From: Methylobacter sp.
GTDB lineage: Bacteria; Pseudomonadota; Gammaproteobacteria; Methylococcales; Methylomonadaceae
NCBI GenBank assembly: GCA_023229605.1
Contig: JALNYY010000001.1
Span: forward strand, 118,463 to 182,462
Reading direction: 5' to 3'
DNA length: 64,000 bases
The first letter of the stretch is position 1, and the number at the start of each line of letters is the position of its first letter. Made by a program: the position numbers and the translations under genes. This document shows, one piece after another, positions 1 to 8,589 of the stretch. A model generated the notes under the pieces. It did no database searches. It had not been told where the DNA came from and worked only from the letters and a program-made list of their open reading frames with translations.

Positions 1-58
1 TATTTTTCATAGAAGTAACAAACTATCTAAAGGAACACAACGACGCGAAAGAGTGCAT

Positions 59-95
59 CAGCATATCCAGAGCGGGTAACTCGTAGGATATGCTG
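59..95 (-). terminator. Hairpin downstream of the lipoprotein gene
   Basis: Perfect 10-bp inverted repeat (CAGCATATCC / GGATATGCTG) with a 17-nt loop, 15 bases past the lipoprotein stop on the minus strand. It has no T-run, so it may be a 3'-stabilising hairpin or a Rho-assisted end rather than a classic intrinsic terminator. Confidence 0.35.
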
Positions 96-109
96 AACAC
101 AGTGAAACA

Positions 110-448
110 TTACATCTGCCGATGCATTTTCGCCATTTCCAGGTTTTCCTTGGCAGCTTTTTCATAGACATCAATCAGCCTTTCGCAATGCGCTTTAAAA
201 TCTTCCGCCTGTCTGCCGTAGAGATAGCTTTTTGATTGATACTGGCTAAGAAGCTTCTTGTGTTCCTCAACCTTAAGCTGCATTTCTTTCGCCGCTTCCT
301 CATAGTGCTCCGCCAACGCCTCATGATCGGCTTTGGATGTTGCGTTTTGCACGGCTTGACTCATGTCCATCGGATGCGGGTTCATCTCGGCGCAAGCAGA
401 CACTAAGCCAACGGTTAAAAGCAAGGTAATCAGTAAATTTGTTTTCAT
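110..448 (-). CDS. Small coiled-coil lipoprotein of the metal-efflux cluster
   Basis: A 112-aa protein with a lipoprotein signal: charged MKTN start, Leu-rich core and lipobox VSAC, which puts the lipidated Cys at about residue 19. The mature part is almost entirely charged helix (runs such as EHYEEAAKEM and VEEHKKLL), so an extended periplasmic coiled coil anchored in a membrane is likely. It follows the cusCBA-type operon on the same strand after a 258-base gap. I do not recognise a named family. The neighbourhood suggests a role in metal stress, and the His and Met residues (NPHPMDM near the N-terminus, KMHRQM at the C-terminus) would suit weak metal contact. That is inference. Confidence 0.6.
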   Translation of the reverse strand: MKTNLLITLLLTVGLVSACAEMNPHPMDMSQAVQNATSKADHEALAEHYEEAAKEMQLKVEEHKKLLSQYQSKSYLYGRQAEDFKAHCERLIDVYEKAAKENLEMAKMHRQM

Positions 449-706
449 GGGTTTTCTCCAGAGTAATTTTAAAATTTAAAGTGACATCATTTTTCAGGTT
501 GGTAAATTGTTATTGATTTTTATCTCCTATCGCTTGCGGATTGATGAGCCGAAAGGAACATCAATCCGGTTTGCGCAACCCTTTGTAAAGCACGAATAAT
601 GCCATTTATTATGAATCAATAAGTTAAGTGCCTTTTGTTTTCAGCTCAAACCTATTCGCACAATAAACGTGCATAAAGACTCATGAACGCACCATTTCAG
701 GCTATT

Positions 707-985
707 TCAATAGCATCTATTGTGTAACACCTCCTCGCTCGCGCATTCTTCTTGGAACAGTAAGACCAGACTGTAGATGACCGGAAATACCAGCAGGGTC
801 AAGATCAGTACGGTCAGCATGCCGCCCAGCGCCGGGGCCGCGATGCGTTGTGTAAAATCCGCACTCATTCCTATTGCCCACATGATAAGAATTAATCCCA
901 CGATATTCGTCAATAAGACGGTTGCGTTTTCAGCAGCCGTCCTAATTTCAGTCAAAGAAGCTTGTTTCAATTTCTTGAGCTTCAT
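707..985 (-). CDS. 92-aa CusA-tail-like membrane protein, coupled to cusA
   Basis: Its ATG at 985 overlaps the cusA stop as ATGA, so it is read by translational coupling. The 92-aa protein is a near copy in plan of the last part of CusA: a membrane helix (about 20-40), an ADFTQRIAAPALGGML motif matching ADVMKRIAAPMIGGML of the preceding CusA, then a final helix (about 56-78). It lacks everything else of an RND pump. It is either a remnant of a second cusA whose 5' part was lost, or a small accessory membrane protein. The precise start/stop overlap favours continued translation. Sure about the homology by eye, unsure about function. Confidence 0.6.
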   Translation of the reverse strand: MKLKKLKQASLTEIRTAAENATVLLTNIVGLILIMWAIGMSADFTQRIAAPALGGMLTVLILTLLVFPVIYSLVLLFQEECASEEVLHNRCY

Positions 986-3900
986 GAGTTTCCATCCTCC
1001 TTTCCGGGAGGTTTGTCCAACCGATATTCCGTTTGAGATTCTGTTTCCGGCAAAAGCAGCTTTGAATCGCCCTGCTTCCCAGCTCTGAGTCCCCATCCCT
1101 TCCAGATCGAGTAAATCGCCGGAATCACGAGGAGCGTGAGGACGGCTGAGGTGAGCATGCCGCCGATCATGGGGGCGGCGATGCGCTTCATCACGTCCGC
1201 GCCCGTCCCGTGACTCCACATGATCGGGAACAGGCCGCCCATGATAGCCACCACCGTCATCATCTTGGGCCGGATCCGTTGCACACTTCCCTCGATAATT
1301 GCTTCTTCCAAGTCTCCCTTGGTCTGCATACGGCCCTGTGCCATGCGCCTATGATAAGCCTCATCAAGATAGACGATCATGACAACGCCGGTCTCGGCCG
1401 CGACGCCCCCCAGCGCAATGATACCGACCCACACCGCGACGCTGAGGTTGTAATCCAGGAGGTACAGATACCAGAAGCCGCCGACGAGCGCGAAGGGAAC
1501 CGAAATCATGACGATCAAGGCCTCCGTTACGGAGTGGAAGTTAAAATAGAGCAGCAGGAAAATCAGGAAGACCGTCAGCGGAAGCACTAATCGCAACCGT
1601 TCCGTGGCTCGCTGCATGTATTCGTACTGCCCCGACCAAGTCATGATATAGCCCGGCGGCAATTTCACCTGCTGGGTAACAGCGGCCTTGGCCTCCTCGA
1701 CGAACCCACCGAGATCCCGGTCGCCGACATCCACATAAATATACCCGGTCAACATACCTGCCTCGCTACGGATGGTGGCGGGTCCACGGGTCCGCACGAT
1801 CTCGGCTAGTTGCGACATGGGGATCTGACTGCCTTCCGGCGTCGTCACCAGAATCCGGTTTAATCCACTTTCATCGTTTCGCAAATCCGCCGCATAGCGC
1901 ATGTTGATCGTGTACCGCTCACGGCCTTCGACGGTGGTAGTGATCACCTTCCCGCCGATGGCGGATTCGATGACGTCCTGTACGTTTTCTTCCGTGAGGC
2001 CATAACGGGCGATCTCCTTCCGCTTGATATTGAAGTCGAGAAAATATCCCCCGCTTACCCGCTCGGCATAGACGTTACGTGCTCCCGGCACCATCTTCAC
2101 CACGCCTTCGACCTCTTTCCCCAATCGTTCGATCACCGCTAGATCGGGGCCGGAGATTTTTATCCCCACCGGCGTTCGGATCCCGGTACTCAGCATGTCC
2201 GTTCGTGCCTTGATGGGCATGGTCCAGGCGTTGGAAACCCCCGGCAATCGCAGCCGTTGATCCATCTCATCGATCAGCTTCTCCCAGGTCATGCCGGGCC
2301 GCCACTGATCCTCAGGCTTCAAGGTGATTACCGTCTCGAACATCTCGAGCCCCGCCGGATCGGTCGCCGTGTCCGCTTTGCCGGCCTTGCCGAAGACATG
2401 TTCGACCTCGGGGAATTGTTTCAGTATGCGGTCTTGCACCTGCAACAAGCGAGTCGACTCTGTGACGGATTGGCCCGGGAACCCCAACGGCATATAGAGA
2501 ATCGTGCCTTCGTTCAGCGGCGGCATGAATTCCGAGCCGAGCTTTTCATAGACCGGTACCGATATGACCAGCAAGATCACTGCGACAAGAACCGTCAGCC
2601 AGCGGAAACGCAGCACCCGCTTCACGATGGGTTCATAACCCGCGACTAGAAGCCGGTTCAGCGGGTTTTTTTCGAGCGGCGTTATCCGCCCCTTGATGAG
2701 CAGGACCATCAAGACTGGCACCACCGTGATCGAGAGAAACGCGGCGAAGAACATCGAGAAGGTCTTGGTGTAGGCAAGCGGTTTGAAGAGCCGCCCTTCC
2801 TGCCCTTCCAGCGTAAAGACCGGGAGAAACGAGACCGTGATAACAAGGAGCGAGAAGAAGAGCGGCCGACCGACCTCCTTGGCCGCATCGATAAGCACCC
2901 GCGCCCGCGTTTCGGGACTCTGATCCGGGGCTTCTTCGAGTCGTTTGTGGGCGTTCTCGATCATAACAATGGCCGCATCGACCATCGCTCCCACGGCAAT
3001 TGCAATGCCTCCGAGGGACATGATGTTCGAGCTTAGCCCTAAATAATACATCGACAAGAACGAGAGCAAGATGGCAATCGGCAGGGTTAGAATCGCCACC
3101 AGAGCGGAACGGAAGTGAAAGAGGAAAAGAGCACAGACCACACTCACCACGATCGTCACTTCCATGAGCTTTTCTTTTAAGGTGGCGATCGAGCGAAGGA
3201 TCAGCTCCGAGCGATTGTAGACGGGAACGATCTCGACCCCTTCAGGGAGCGACGGCTTGATTTCGTTGATCTTGGCCTCGATACGCTCGATCACTTTCAG
3301 GGCATTTTCACCGAAGCGCATTACGACGATGCCGCTGACCGCATCCCCCTCACCGTCCAGATCCGAGATACCCCGCCGCATCTCGGGCCCCAGGGCGACA
3401 TGGGCGATATCGCGCATCAGGATGGGCGTACCCTGCTCGTTGGTGCCGACGGCGATCTGTTCAATATCGTCGATCGAACGGACATAACCATGACCTCGTA
3501 CCAGGAATTCCGCTCCCGAGAACTCGATCACACGCCCCCCGACCTCGTTGTTGTTCTGGCGAATCCGTTCCATGATGTCGCGGATCGATAGCTTGTAAGC
3601 CAGCAATTTAGTGGGGTCGAGGTGCACCTGATACTGCTTTTGGAAGCCGCCGAGACCGGCGACATCGGACACGCCAGGGACCGCCTTGAGCCAATAGCGC
3701 ACGTACCAATCCTGCAGTGTCCTGAGCTCGGCAAGACTGTGCTTGCCGGTGCGATCGACCAGTGCATATTCATAAACCCAGCCTACCCCGGTCGCATCCG
3801 GACCGAGTTCGGGCACCACGCCTGCGGGCAGGCGCTTGACCGCTCCCGCCAGGTATTCCAACACCCGCGATCGTGCCCAGTAAATATCGGTGCCTTCCTC

Positions 3901-4191
3901 AAAAAGAATATAGACGAAGGAATAGCCGAAGAACGAGAAACCTCGCACCACCGTAACCCGGGGCGCCGAAAGCATCTGCGTCACGAGGGGGTAAGTCACC
4001 TGATCTTCGATCAGCGTCGGGTTTCTGCCCTCCCATTCGGTGTATATGATCACCTGGACATCCGAGAGGTCCGGGATGGCGTCGAGCGGGGTTCGCATAA
4101 GAGCCCAGATCCCCCAGGCGGCGAAAAATAGAACCCCGAGGAACACGATGAACCGATTCTTCGCGCTATATTCAATAATTTTCTCGATCAT
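982..4191 (-). CDS. cusA: Heavy-metal RND efflux pump, Cu(I)/Ag(I) type
   Basis: A 1069-aa inner-membrane proton/metal antiporter of the HME-RND family, full length (family about 1040-1070 aa). It begins MIEKIIEYSAKNRF with the first membrane helix at about 12-32. The central helix has GAMVDAAIVMIENAHKRLEE, the signature of the monovalent Cu/Ag subgroup, instead of the divalent CzcA form. LSTGIRTPVGIKISGPDL marks the porter domain near the metal-binding methionines. It expels periplasmic Cu(I)/Ag(I) through CusB and the TolC-like channel. It overlaps cusB upstream by 4 bases and the 92-aa CusA-tail gene downstream by 4 bases. Confidence 0.93.
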   Translation of the reverse strand: MIEKIIEYSAKNRFIVFLGVLFFAAWGIWALMRTPLDAIPDLSDVQVIIYTEWEGRNPTLIEDQVTYPLVTQMLSAPRVTVVRGFSFFGYSFVYILFEEGTDIYWARSRVLEYLAGAVKRLPAGVVPELGPDATGVGWVYEYALVDRTGKHSLAELRTLQDWYVRYWLKAVPGVSDVAGLGGFQKQYQVHLDPTKLLAYKLSIRDIMERIRQNNNEVGGRVIEFSGAEFLVRGHGYVRSIDDIEQIAVGTNEQGTPILMRDIAHVALGPEMRRGISDLDGEGDAVSGIVVMRFGENALKVIERIEAKINEIKPSLPEGVEIVPVYNRSELILRSIATLKEKLMEVTIVVSVVCALFLFHFRSALVAILTLPIAILLSFLSMYYLGLSSNIMSLGGIAIAVGAMVDAAIVMIENAHKRLEEAPDQSPETRARVLIDAAKEVGRPLFFSLLVITVSFLPVFTLEGQEGRLFKPLAYTKTFSMFFAAFLSITVVPVLMVLLIKGRITPLEKNPLNRLLVAGYEPIVKRVLRFRWLTVLVAVILLVISVPVYEKLGSEFMPPLNEGTILYMPLGFPGQSVTESTRLLQVQDRILKQFPEVEHVFGKAGKADTATDPAGLEMFETVITLKPEDQWRPGMTWEKLIDEMDQRLRLPGVSNAWTMPIKARTDMLSTGIRTPVGIKISGPDLAVIERLGKEVEGVVKMVPGARNVYAERVSGGYFLDFNIKRKEIARYGLTEENVQDVIESAIGGKVITTTVEGRERYTINMRYAADLRNDESGLNRILVTTPEGSQIPMSQLAEIVRTRGPATIRSEAGMLTGYIYVDVGDRDLGGFVEEAKAAVTQQVKLPPGYIMTWSGQYEYMQRATERLRLVLPLTVFLIFLLLYFNFHSVTEALIVMISVPFALVGGFWYLYLLDYNLSVAVWVGIIALGGVAAETGVVMIVYLDEAYHRRMAQGRMQTKGDLEEAIIEGSVQRIRPKMMTVVAIMGGLFPIMWSHGTGADVMKRIAAPMIGGMLTSAVLTLLVIPAIYSIWKGWGLRAGKQGDSKLLLPETESQTEYRLDKPPGKEDGNS

Positions 4192-5561
4192 TGTGCCTTC
4201 TCCTCTGGCATACCCGGCATGTTCATACCTGGCTTGGGCTCAGGAGGTTTTTGTTCGGGGGTAGAAGGTGCAGGGGCAGAACTTTTCTTGCCCATGTCCA
4301 TGCCGGGCATCCCCATCATCCCCAGCGAGGATTGAAGCTGGCTCTCCGAATCGATCAGAAAAGCCGCCGAGGTTACCACCCGCTCCCCAGAAGCAAGGCC
4401 CTTCTGCACCTCGTAGTAACCCTCGGCGTTGGCTCCAATCTGAACATCGCGGGGCTCCAAGCGCCCCTGCCCCCGGTCAATGAACAGAATCTTTCGCGTC
4501 CCGGAATTCAGTACCGCTTCTTCCGGCACGACCAGATGCATTCCTAGCGGTATCCGCACCTCGACGTTGGCGTACATATCGGGCTTGAGCTTTTGGCCGG
4601 GGTTATCCAACTCGAACCGCACCTTCGCGGTACGGGTTTTTGGATCCAGCGTGGGATAGATAAAAGTTATCCTTGCCGTGAGTACGGTGCCCGGATCATA
4701 GGGAAGTGTGACCTTGGCTTCCTGTCCGATGCGGATGTCAGGTAGTTCATATTCGTAGATGTCCGCCAATATCCAGATATGCGAGAGATCGGCGACCATA
4801 TATAGCTCAGTCTGAGGCGTAACATAAACACCTTCCCGCGCCCCAATGTTGACCACGATGCCGTCAAACGGCGAATGGATGTGCAGGTTTTTCTCGACCT
4901 CTCGCGTTTTCTCCAGCATTCTGATCTGGTGCACAGGCACATCCAGCCAGTCCAGTCGCGCCCGTGTGCTCTTCACCAGGTTTTCGGCGCCTTGACGGAC
5001 GTCCTTGTAGGGACTGTTTTTCAATGTTGCCAAGCCATCGAGCGCCAGCACGTACTCTTCCTCGGTAGTCACTAATTGCGGTGAATAAATTTGCAGCAAT
5101 TCCTGATTGCGCTTGACCTGTTCGCCAGTCTCATCCACATAGAGTTTGGTGATCCAGCCCTCGACCTTGGGATGCAAGCGAGTAATAAGTTCTTCGTCGT
5201 AAGTCACCCGGCCTACGGTCCGGATAGTGCGCTCAAGCGTTCGCTGCTCGGCGAGGGCGGTGCGTATCCCGAGATTTTGCACGGTGACCGAATCGAGCGT
5301 AACCGTGCCGGGCTGTTCATTTTTTTGCACGTCTTTGGAATAAACAGGAATGTAGTCCATGCCCATATTATCCTTGGTCGGTACCGGGGAGGTGACCGAT
5401 GGATTCATCGGATTGCGGTAAAACAAGGGTTTATTGGCTTCAGGTAAGGCGACGCCGGGTTGTGTACTTGCAACCTTGAGTTTTGGCATAGCCAGCCAAT
5501 ATCCGCCACCGGCACCCAAAGCCAGCATCAGCAGCGCTGTGATTAATACCTGCTTATTCAT
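4188..5561 (-). CDS. cusB: Periplasmic adaptor (membrane fusion protein) of the Cus-type pump
   Basis: A 457-aa adaptor starting MNKQVLIT. This start is chosen over an upstream in-frame ATG because GAGGAGG sits just before it. An N-terminal signal anchor (about 4-22) is followed by a heavy-metal-binding segment with YRNPMNPSV and NMGMDYIPVYSKD, a coiled hairpin, lipoyl-like and beta-barrel regions, and a Met-rich tail (repeated GMPGMDMG, GMNMPGMP) suited to Cu(I)/Ag(I). It links CusA to the outer-membrane channel and hands over metal. It overlaps the upstream channel gene by 8 bases and cusA by 4, so the three are one operon. Confidence 0.92.
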   Translation of the reverse strand: MNKQVLITALLMLALGAGGGYWLAMPKLKVASTQPGVALPEANKPLFYRNPMNPSVTSPVPTKDNMGMDYIPVYSKDVQKNEQPGTVTLDSVTVQNLGIRTALAEQRTLERTIRTVGRVTYDEELITRLHPKVEGWITKLYVDETGEQVKRNQELLQIYSPQLVTTEEEYVLALDGLATLKNSPYKDVRQGAENLVKSTRARLDWLDVPVHQIRMLEKTREVEKNLHIHSPFDGIVVNIGAREGVYVTPQTELYMVADLSHIWILADIYEYELPDIRIGQEAKVTLPYDPGTVLTARITFIYPTLDPKTRTAKVRFELDNPGQKLKPDMYANVEVRIPLGMHLVVPEEAVLNSGTRKILFIDRGQGRLEPRDVQIGANAEGYYEVQKGLASGERVVTSAAFLIDSESQLQSSLGMMGMPGMDMGKKSSAPAPSTPEQKPPEPKPGMNMPGMPEEKAQ

Positions 5562-6849
5562 AAATTTCCTCCTCGCCGACAGCCGCATTTAACTGCGCCA
5601 GCGATTGATTGGCTTCGGTAAAGGCTTTCCAATACTGGGTTTCGTATTCGAACAAGGTGATCTGACTGCGCACCAGATTCAGGAAATCGACCTTGTTGAC
5701 CTGATAACCGGCCAGCATCGAATCCACAGTTTGTCTGGCTTGCGGCACGATGCCGGTTTCAAACAACACCACTTGATCTTTGGCCCGCTTGTAATCGTTG
5801 TAGGCTTGCGAAATTTGCGAACGCACCTTATTCCACTGATCCTGTAAGGCGTACCTTTCCTGCATTAATTCGCTGTTGCGTTGGTCAACCGCTTTGGCCT
5901 GTTTTTGGGCGGCGAAGATCGGCACATTCATGCTCAGGTTCAAACTTAACAGATCGGCCCGGCGGTCACCGACCGGTGTGCTGGCTCTGGCACCGTAAGA
6001 TGCACCCAGATTGAAATCAGGGAAATAATCTTTTTTCGCCAAATCCAAGCGCGATTGCGCGGCATTAATTCCTTGCCGGTTACTCTCCAATACGGCTCTC
6101 GATGTTTCCGCCTGTCGATAGAGCAGGTTTTCCTGCTTGATGGTCGGCAATGGCGATTCAGCCTTGTCCGGTAAACGGATTTCTTCGTTGGCCGGTTTGT
6201 CCAACAGTGCATTCAGGCTGGCAGCGGCATTGCGCCTCGATGCTTTCAGCATCAATTGCTGATCGAGCAGTTTGGATAATTCCAGTTGAGCCAGCAAGAC
6301 ATCCTGTTGTAAACCTTCGCCGACTTCGTATTTAGTCCGGGCAATTTGGACAAATTTCTGCAACAACGCATGATTGCTGTCAACAATTCCAAGCGCCCTG
6401 TCTAGGTAGAAAATCAGCCACCAGGTCGATTTAACCTCGCTCAGCAAGCGCAAGCGTACTTCATTGGTATTTTGCGTTGCGGCCTCGGCCTCAAAAGCCG
6501 CCGCTTGTTCGCGCAAGGCAAGCTTGCCGGGAAAAGGAAAAGATTGCGAGATACCCGCCCCCAGTTGGGTCATTTCTTCCTGCCGGGTGTTAAAGGTATT
6601 AACCGGCAGGCTCATCGCGTTGAAACTGATTTCAGGGTCAGGCAAAGCCCCCATTTGCGACGGGATAGCCGCCATCGCCTGAGCCCTGGCCTGCATTTGC
6701 GCCAGATCTGGATTATCCCGAACGGCCTGCTCGGTTGCTGCTTTTAATGTTAACACTCGCTCGATTACCGGCTCTTCACCTGCAAATGCACAGGCTGAAA
6801 ACAACAGCGTAATCAAGCTAAAGTACTTGAAAATAATGTGTGGAGACAT
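5554..6849 (-). CDS. TolC-like outer-membrane efflux channel of the Cus operon
   Basis: A 431-aa outer-membrane factor. The start at 6849 is chosen because GGAGGACGC precedes it; an upstream ATG lacks a site. The signal peptide (about residues 5-24) ends near AFAGEE. Two alpha-helical repeats with typical LRLLSEVKSTWWLIFYLD and GVSYGAR-like beta segments identify the OEP family. It forms the trimeric exit duct for the RND pump. First gene of the cusCBA-type operon, overlapping cusB by 8 bases. The symbol cusC would fit by position, but the sequence alone does not separate CusC from CzcC-type channels. Confidence 0.85.
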   Translation of the reverse strand: MSPHIIFKYFSLITLLFSACAFAGEEPVIERVLTLKAATEQAVRDNPDLAQMQARAQAMAAIPSQMGALPDPEISFNAMSLPVNTFNTRQEEMTQLGAGISQSFPFPGKLALREQAAAFEAEAATQNTNEVRLRLLSEVKSTWWLIFYLDRALGIVDSNHALLQKFVQIARTKYEVGEGLQQDVLLAQLELSKLLDQQLMLKASRRNAAASLNALLDKPANEEIRLPDKAESPLPTIKQENLLYRQAETSRAVLESNRQGINAAQSRLDLAKKDYFPDFNLGASYGARASTPVGDRRADLLSLNLSMNVPIFAAQKQAKAVDQRNSELMQERYALQDQWNKVRSQISQAYNDYKRAKDQVVLFETGIVPQARQTVDSMLAGYQVNKVDFLNLVRSQITLFEYETQYWKAFTEANQSLAQLNAAVGEEEIYE

Positions 6850-6967
6850 GCGTCCTCCTATACTCGTTATAAAGTCCGTGAAACGGATAGGTTTGTTGAG
6901 TCGGCGCAAGATGTTTACCCGATGGCACTTGATCCCTGGGTTATAAAGACAAAAAAAGCTGCCTATC

Positions 6968-7408
6968 CTACGACTGTTGGAGGCTATTAATAGGGGGTCT
7001 TATTTCGGGGGAGAATGACAGAGAACGGGAAGCGGACTTTTCCCAATGTTCGTAGCGGTACGAACTATAGGCTTGAGTCAATAAAAAAACGGTGGCGATG
7101 CCTCCATCACCACAAATATGAAAGGTACAACTCCCGCTGGCATGGCAGGTTATTTTAAATTTATCCTGATGCAGACAGTGATCGGAATTGTGTGGTGCAG
7201 CGTCGGCCGAGTCAGTTACAGCGATGCCTTGTTCGGAAGAGGGTCCGAAAGATGATTCAGCAGTCACCATACCCGAATAATAGCCAAGCGCCGACCAAAC
7301 CGGCGTAATGACCATTATGAGTATTAACAATAATAAAAATCGCTGTTTAATCATTATCTGACTGTGTCGTGTTTTTAACAGTCTACCGGTTTTCATCATA
7401 ACTATCAA
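6968..7408 (-). CDS. Small exported Cys/His-rich protein upstream of the copper operon
   Basis: Up to 146 aa; a start at 7354 (MIKQRFLLLL) would remove an unlikely leader and leave a clean signal sequence. Neither start has a strong ribosome site. The exported part holds HCLHQDKF and CHASGSCTFHICGDG, a His/Cys pattern that recalls CopL/DUF2946-type copper-responsive proteins. It lies directly before the efflux operon on the same strand, which supports a metal-binding or sensing role. The family name is a guess from the pattern. Confidence 0.5.
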   Translation of the reverse strand: MIVMMKTGRLLKTRHSQIMIKQRFLLLLILIMVITPVWSALGYYSGMVTAESSFGPSSEQGIAVTDSADAAPHNSDHCLHQDKFKITCHASGSCTFHICGDGGIATVFLLTQAYSSYRYEHWEKSASRSLSFSPEIRPPINSLQQS

Positions 7409-7486
7409 ATGCGGTCAGTGTGGTTTTACCTGTTCCGCCCTTCTGAATTAGTAGAGTGATAAGTTAACTCATTTACTTAAATATTT

Positions 7487-8306
7487 GGTAGCGGGTTAAA
7501 TCTGTAATTTTGCATGAATATCCAAGCCAAATTCGACCTTGTTAATCAGTAATCCGATGACAGTATCATGCATTGTTTCCAACTTCGAGAAGCAGATTGT
7601 TTTCCGTGTGAGTCGCTTAATCCAGGTTCTGAAATTCAAATTTTTACGTTCAATTTTTTGTGTGTTGCGCTTACCCACCTCATGCTTATCGCTTTCAAGT
7701 TGACGCTCATAAGCGCCCCAATCATCGGTGTAATAACGGCTGATGCCAAAGGGCTCAAGTAATGCTTTCAGCTTTTTGAACACGACATCCTTGCGTTTGC
7801 CAAACACATAAGCCAGTACTGTGTTCGTGGCATGATCAACGGCATACCATAGCCAGCGCTGATTGGACTTGTTGTCTACAAATGACCACTGTTCATCCAT
7901 TTCAGCCTCATCACAAGCCAATTCCACTCTCACAGCTAGATTTCCTTTTGGATTTAAGGCCTGAAAGTTGGGATTTACTTGGACAATGCTGCTCGCTTTT
8001 TTTAAAGTGCTAATCACTGTGTTTTTGTTGATCTTGAGAACTCGTGCTGTATCACGGATAACACTGCCATTGATGGACATGTCCACAACTTGTTGTTTGA
8101 TGCCGGGTTCGCAAGCCTTATACCGGTAATCCAACATGAAGGTTTTTGTTTTGCACTCCAGATTATGGCAGCGGTAACGCTGTGTACCCGCTTTACTACG
8201 GCCCGCCTTCATAATTTGGTTGCAGCCACAATTCGGGCAGGTAATTTCTTGATAACATGTCATATTGGCTATTATTATGAGCAAATCACACTTTTAACCC
8301 ATTACC
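7487..8306. mobile_element. IS1-family insertion sequence, 820 bp
   Basis: Bounded by imperfect inverted repeats: GGTAGCGGGTTAAATCTG on the left, and GGTAATGGGTTAAAAGTG read inward from the right. One long transposase gene fills it. I find no target duplication (left flank AAATATTT, right flank AATGTTCG), which suggests a deletion at one edge after insertion. It sits at the 3' end of a cation diffusion facilitator remnant. Confidence 0.85.
7496..8263 (-). CDS. IS1-family transposase, single-ORF form
   Basis: A 255-aa transposase starting MTCYQEITCPNCGC. An N-terminal zinc finger (CPNCGCNQ ... YRCHNLECKTK) and HTH correspond to InsA. The C-terminal catalytic half corresponds to InsB: DEAEMDEQWSFV, then YYTDDWGAYER, then RNTQKIERKNLN and KTICFSK. 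Classical IS1 needs a frameshift to join these halves; here they are one reading frame, as in several IS1 subgroups. Apparently intact. Confidence 0.88.
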   Translation of the reverse strand: MTCYQEITCPNCGCNQIMKAGRSKAGTQRYRCHNLECKTKTFMLDYRYKACEPGIKQQVVDMSINGSVIRDTARVLKINKNTVISTLKKASSIVQVNPNFQALNPKGNLAVRVELACDEAEMDEQWSFVDNKSNQRWLWYAVDHATNTVLAYVFGKRKDVVFKKLKALLEPFGISRYYTDDWGAYERQLESDKHEVGKRNTQKIERKNLNFRTWIKRLTRKTICFSKLETMHDTVIGLLINKVEFGLDIHAKLQI

Positions 8307-8589
8307 AATGTTCGTATAATGTCATCCATGTAAGCGTCGCCAAGGTAGCCTTCCGGCATCACCAAATGAACGGTCAAGGCGCTCTCGGTCGTACTCATGC
8401 CCCAGATGTGCAGATCGTTAACTTCCGTAACACCAGGACATTGGCGCAGGTAGTTTTCCATTGCGGCCACGTCGATATGTGTCGGGACGGCACTCAATAC
8501 AAGTTATACCGAATCGCGTAGCAGGTCCCAAGTGCCAATCATGATAACTGTCACAATCACCAGACTGAGCACTGGATCATAATAATGTT
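8307..8589 (-). pseudogene. Remnant of a cation diffusion facilitator (CzcD-like)
   Basis: Read on the minus strand from just after the copA stop, the frame gives YDPVLSLVIVTVIMIGTWDL, then LRDSV, an in-frame TAA, then AVPTHIDVAAMENYL and DLHIWGMSTTESALTVHLVM, the last membrane helix and cytoplasmic domain of CDF Zn/Cd exporters. The 5' half is missing (copA abuts), a stop codon interrupts the frame, and the 3' end is cut by the IS1 element. Clearly dead. Confidence 0.8.

Noticed and set aside
707..1219. 170-aa reading frame overlapping the end of cusA
   Set aside because: The first 78 codons are antifit sequence within cusA; only the part from 985 shows homology and a sensible start.
982..5561. 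CzcCBA (Co/Zn/Cd) assignment
   Set aside because: The transport helix has GAMVDAAIVMIENAHK and CusB is Met-rich, which fits Cu/Ag better than divalent metals.
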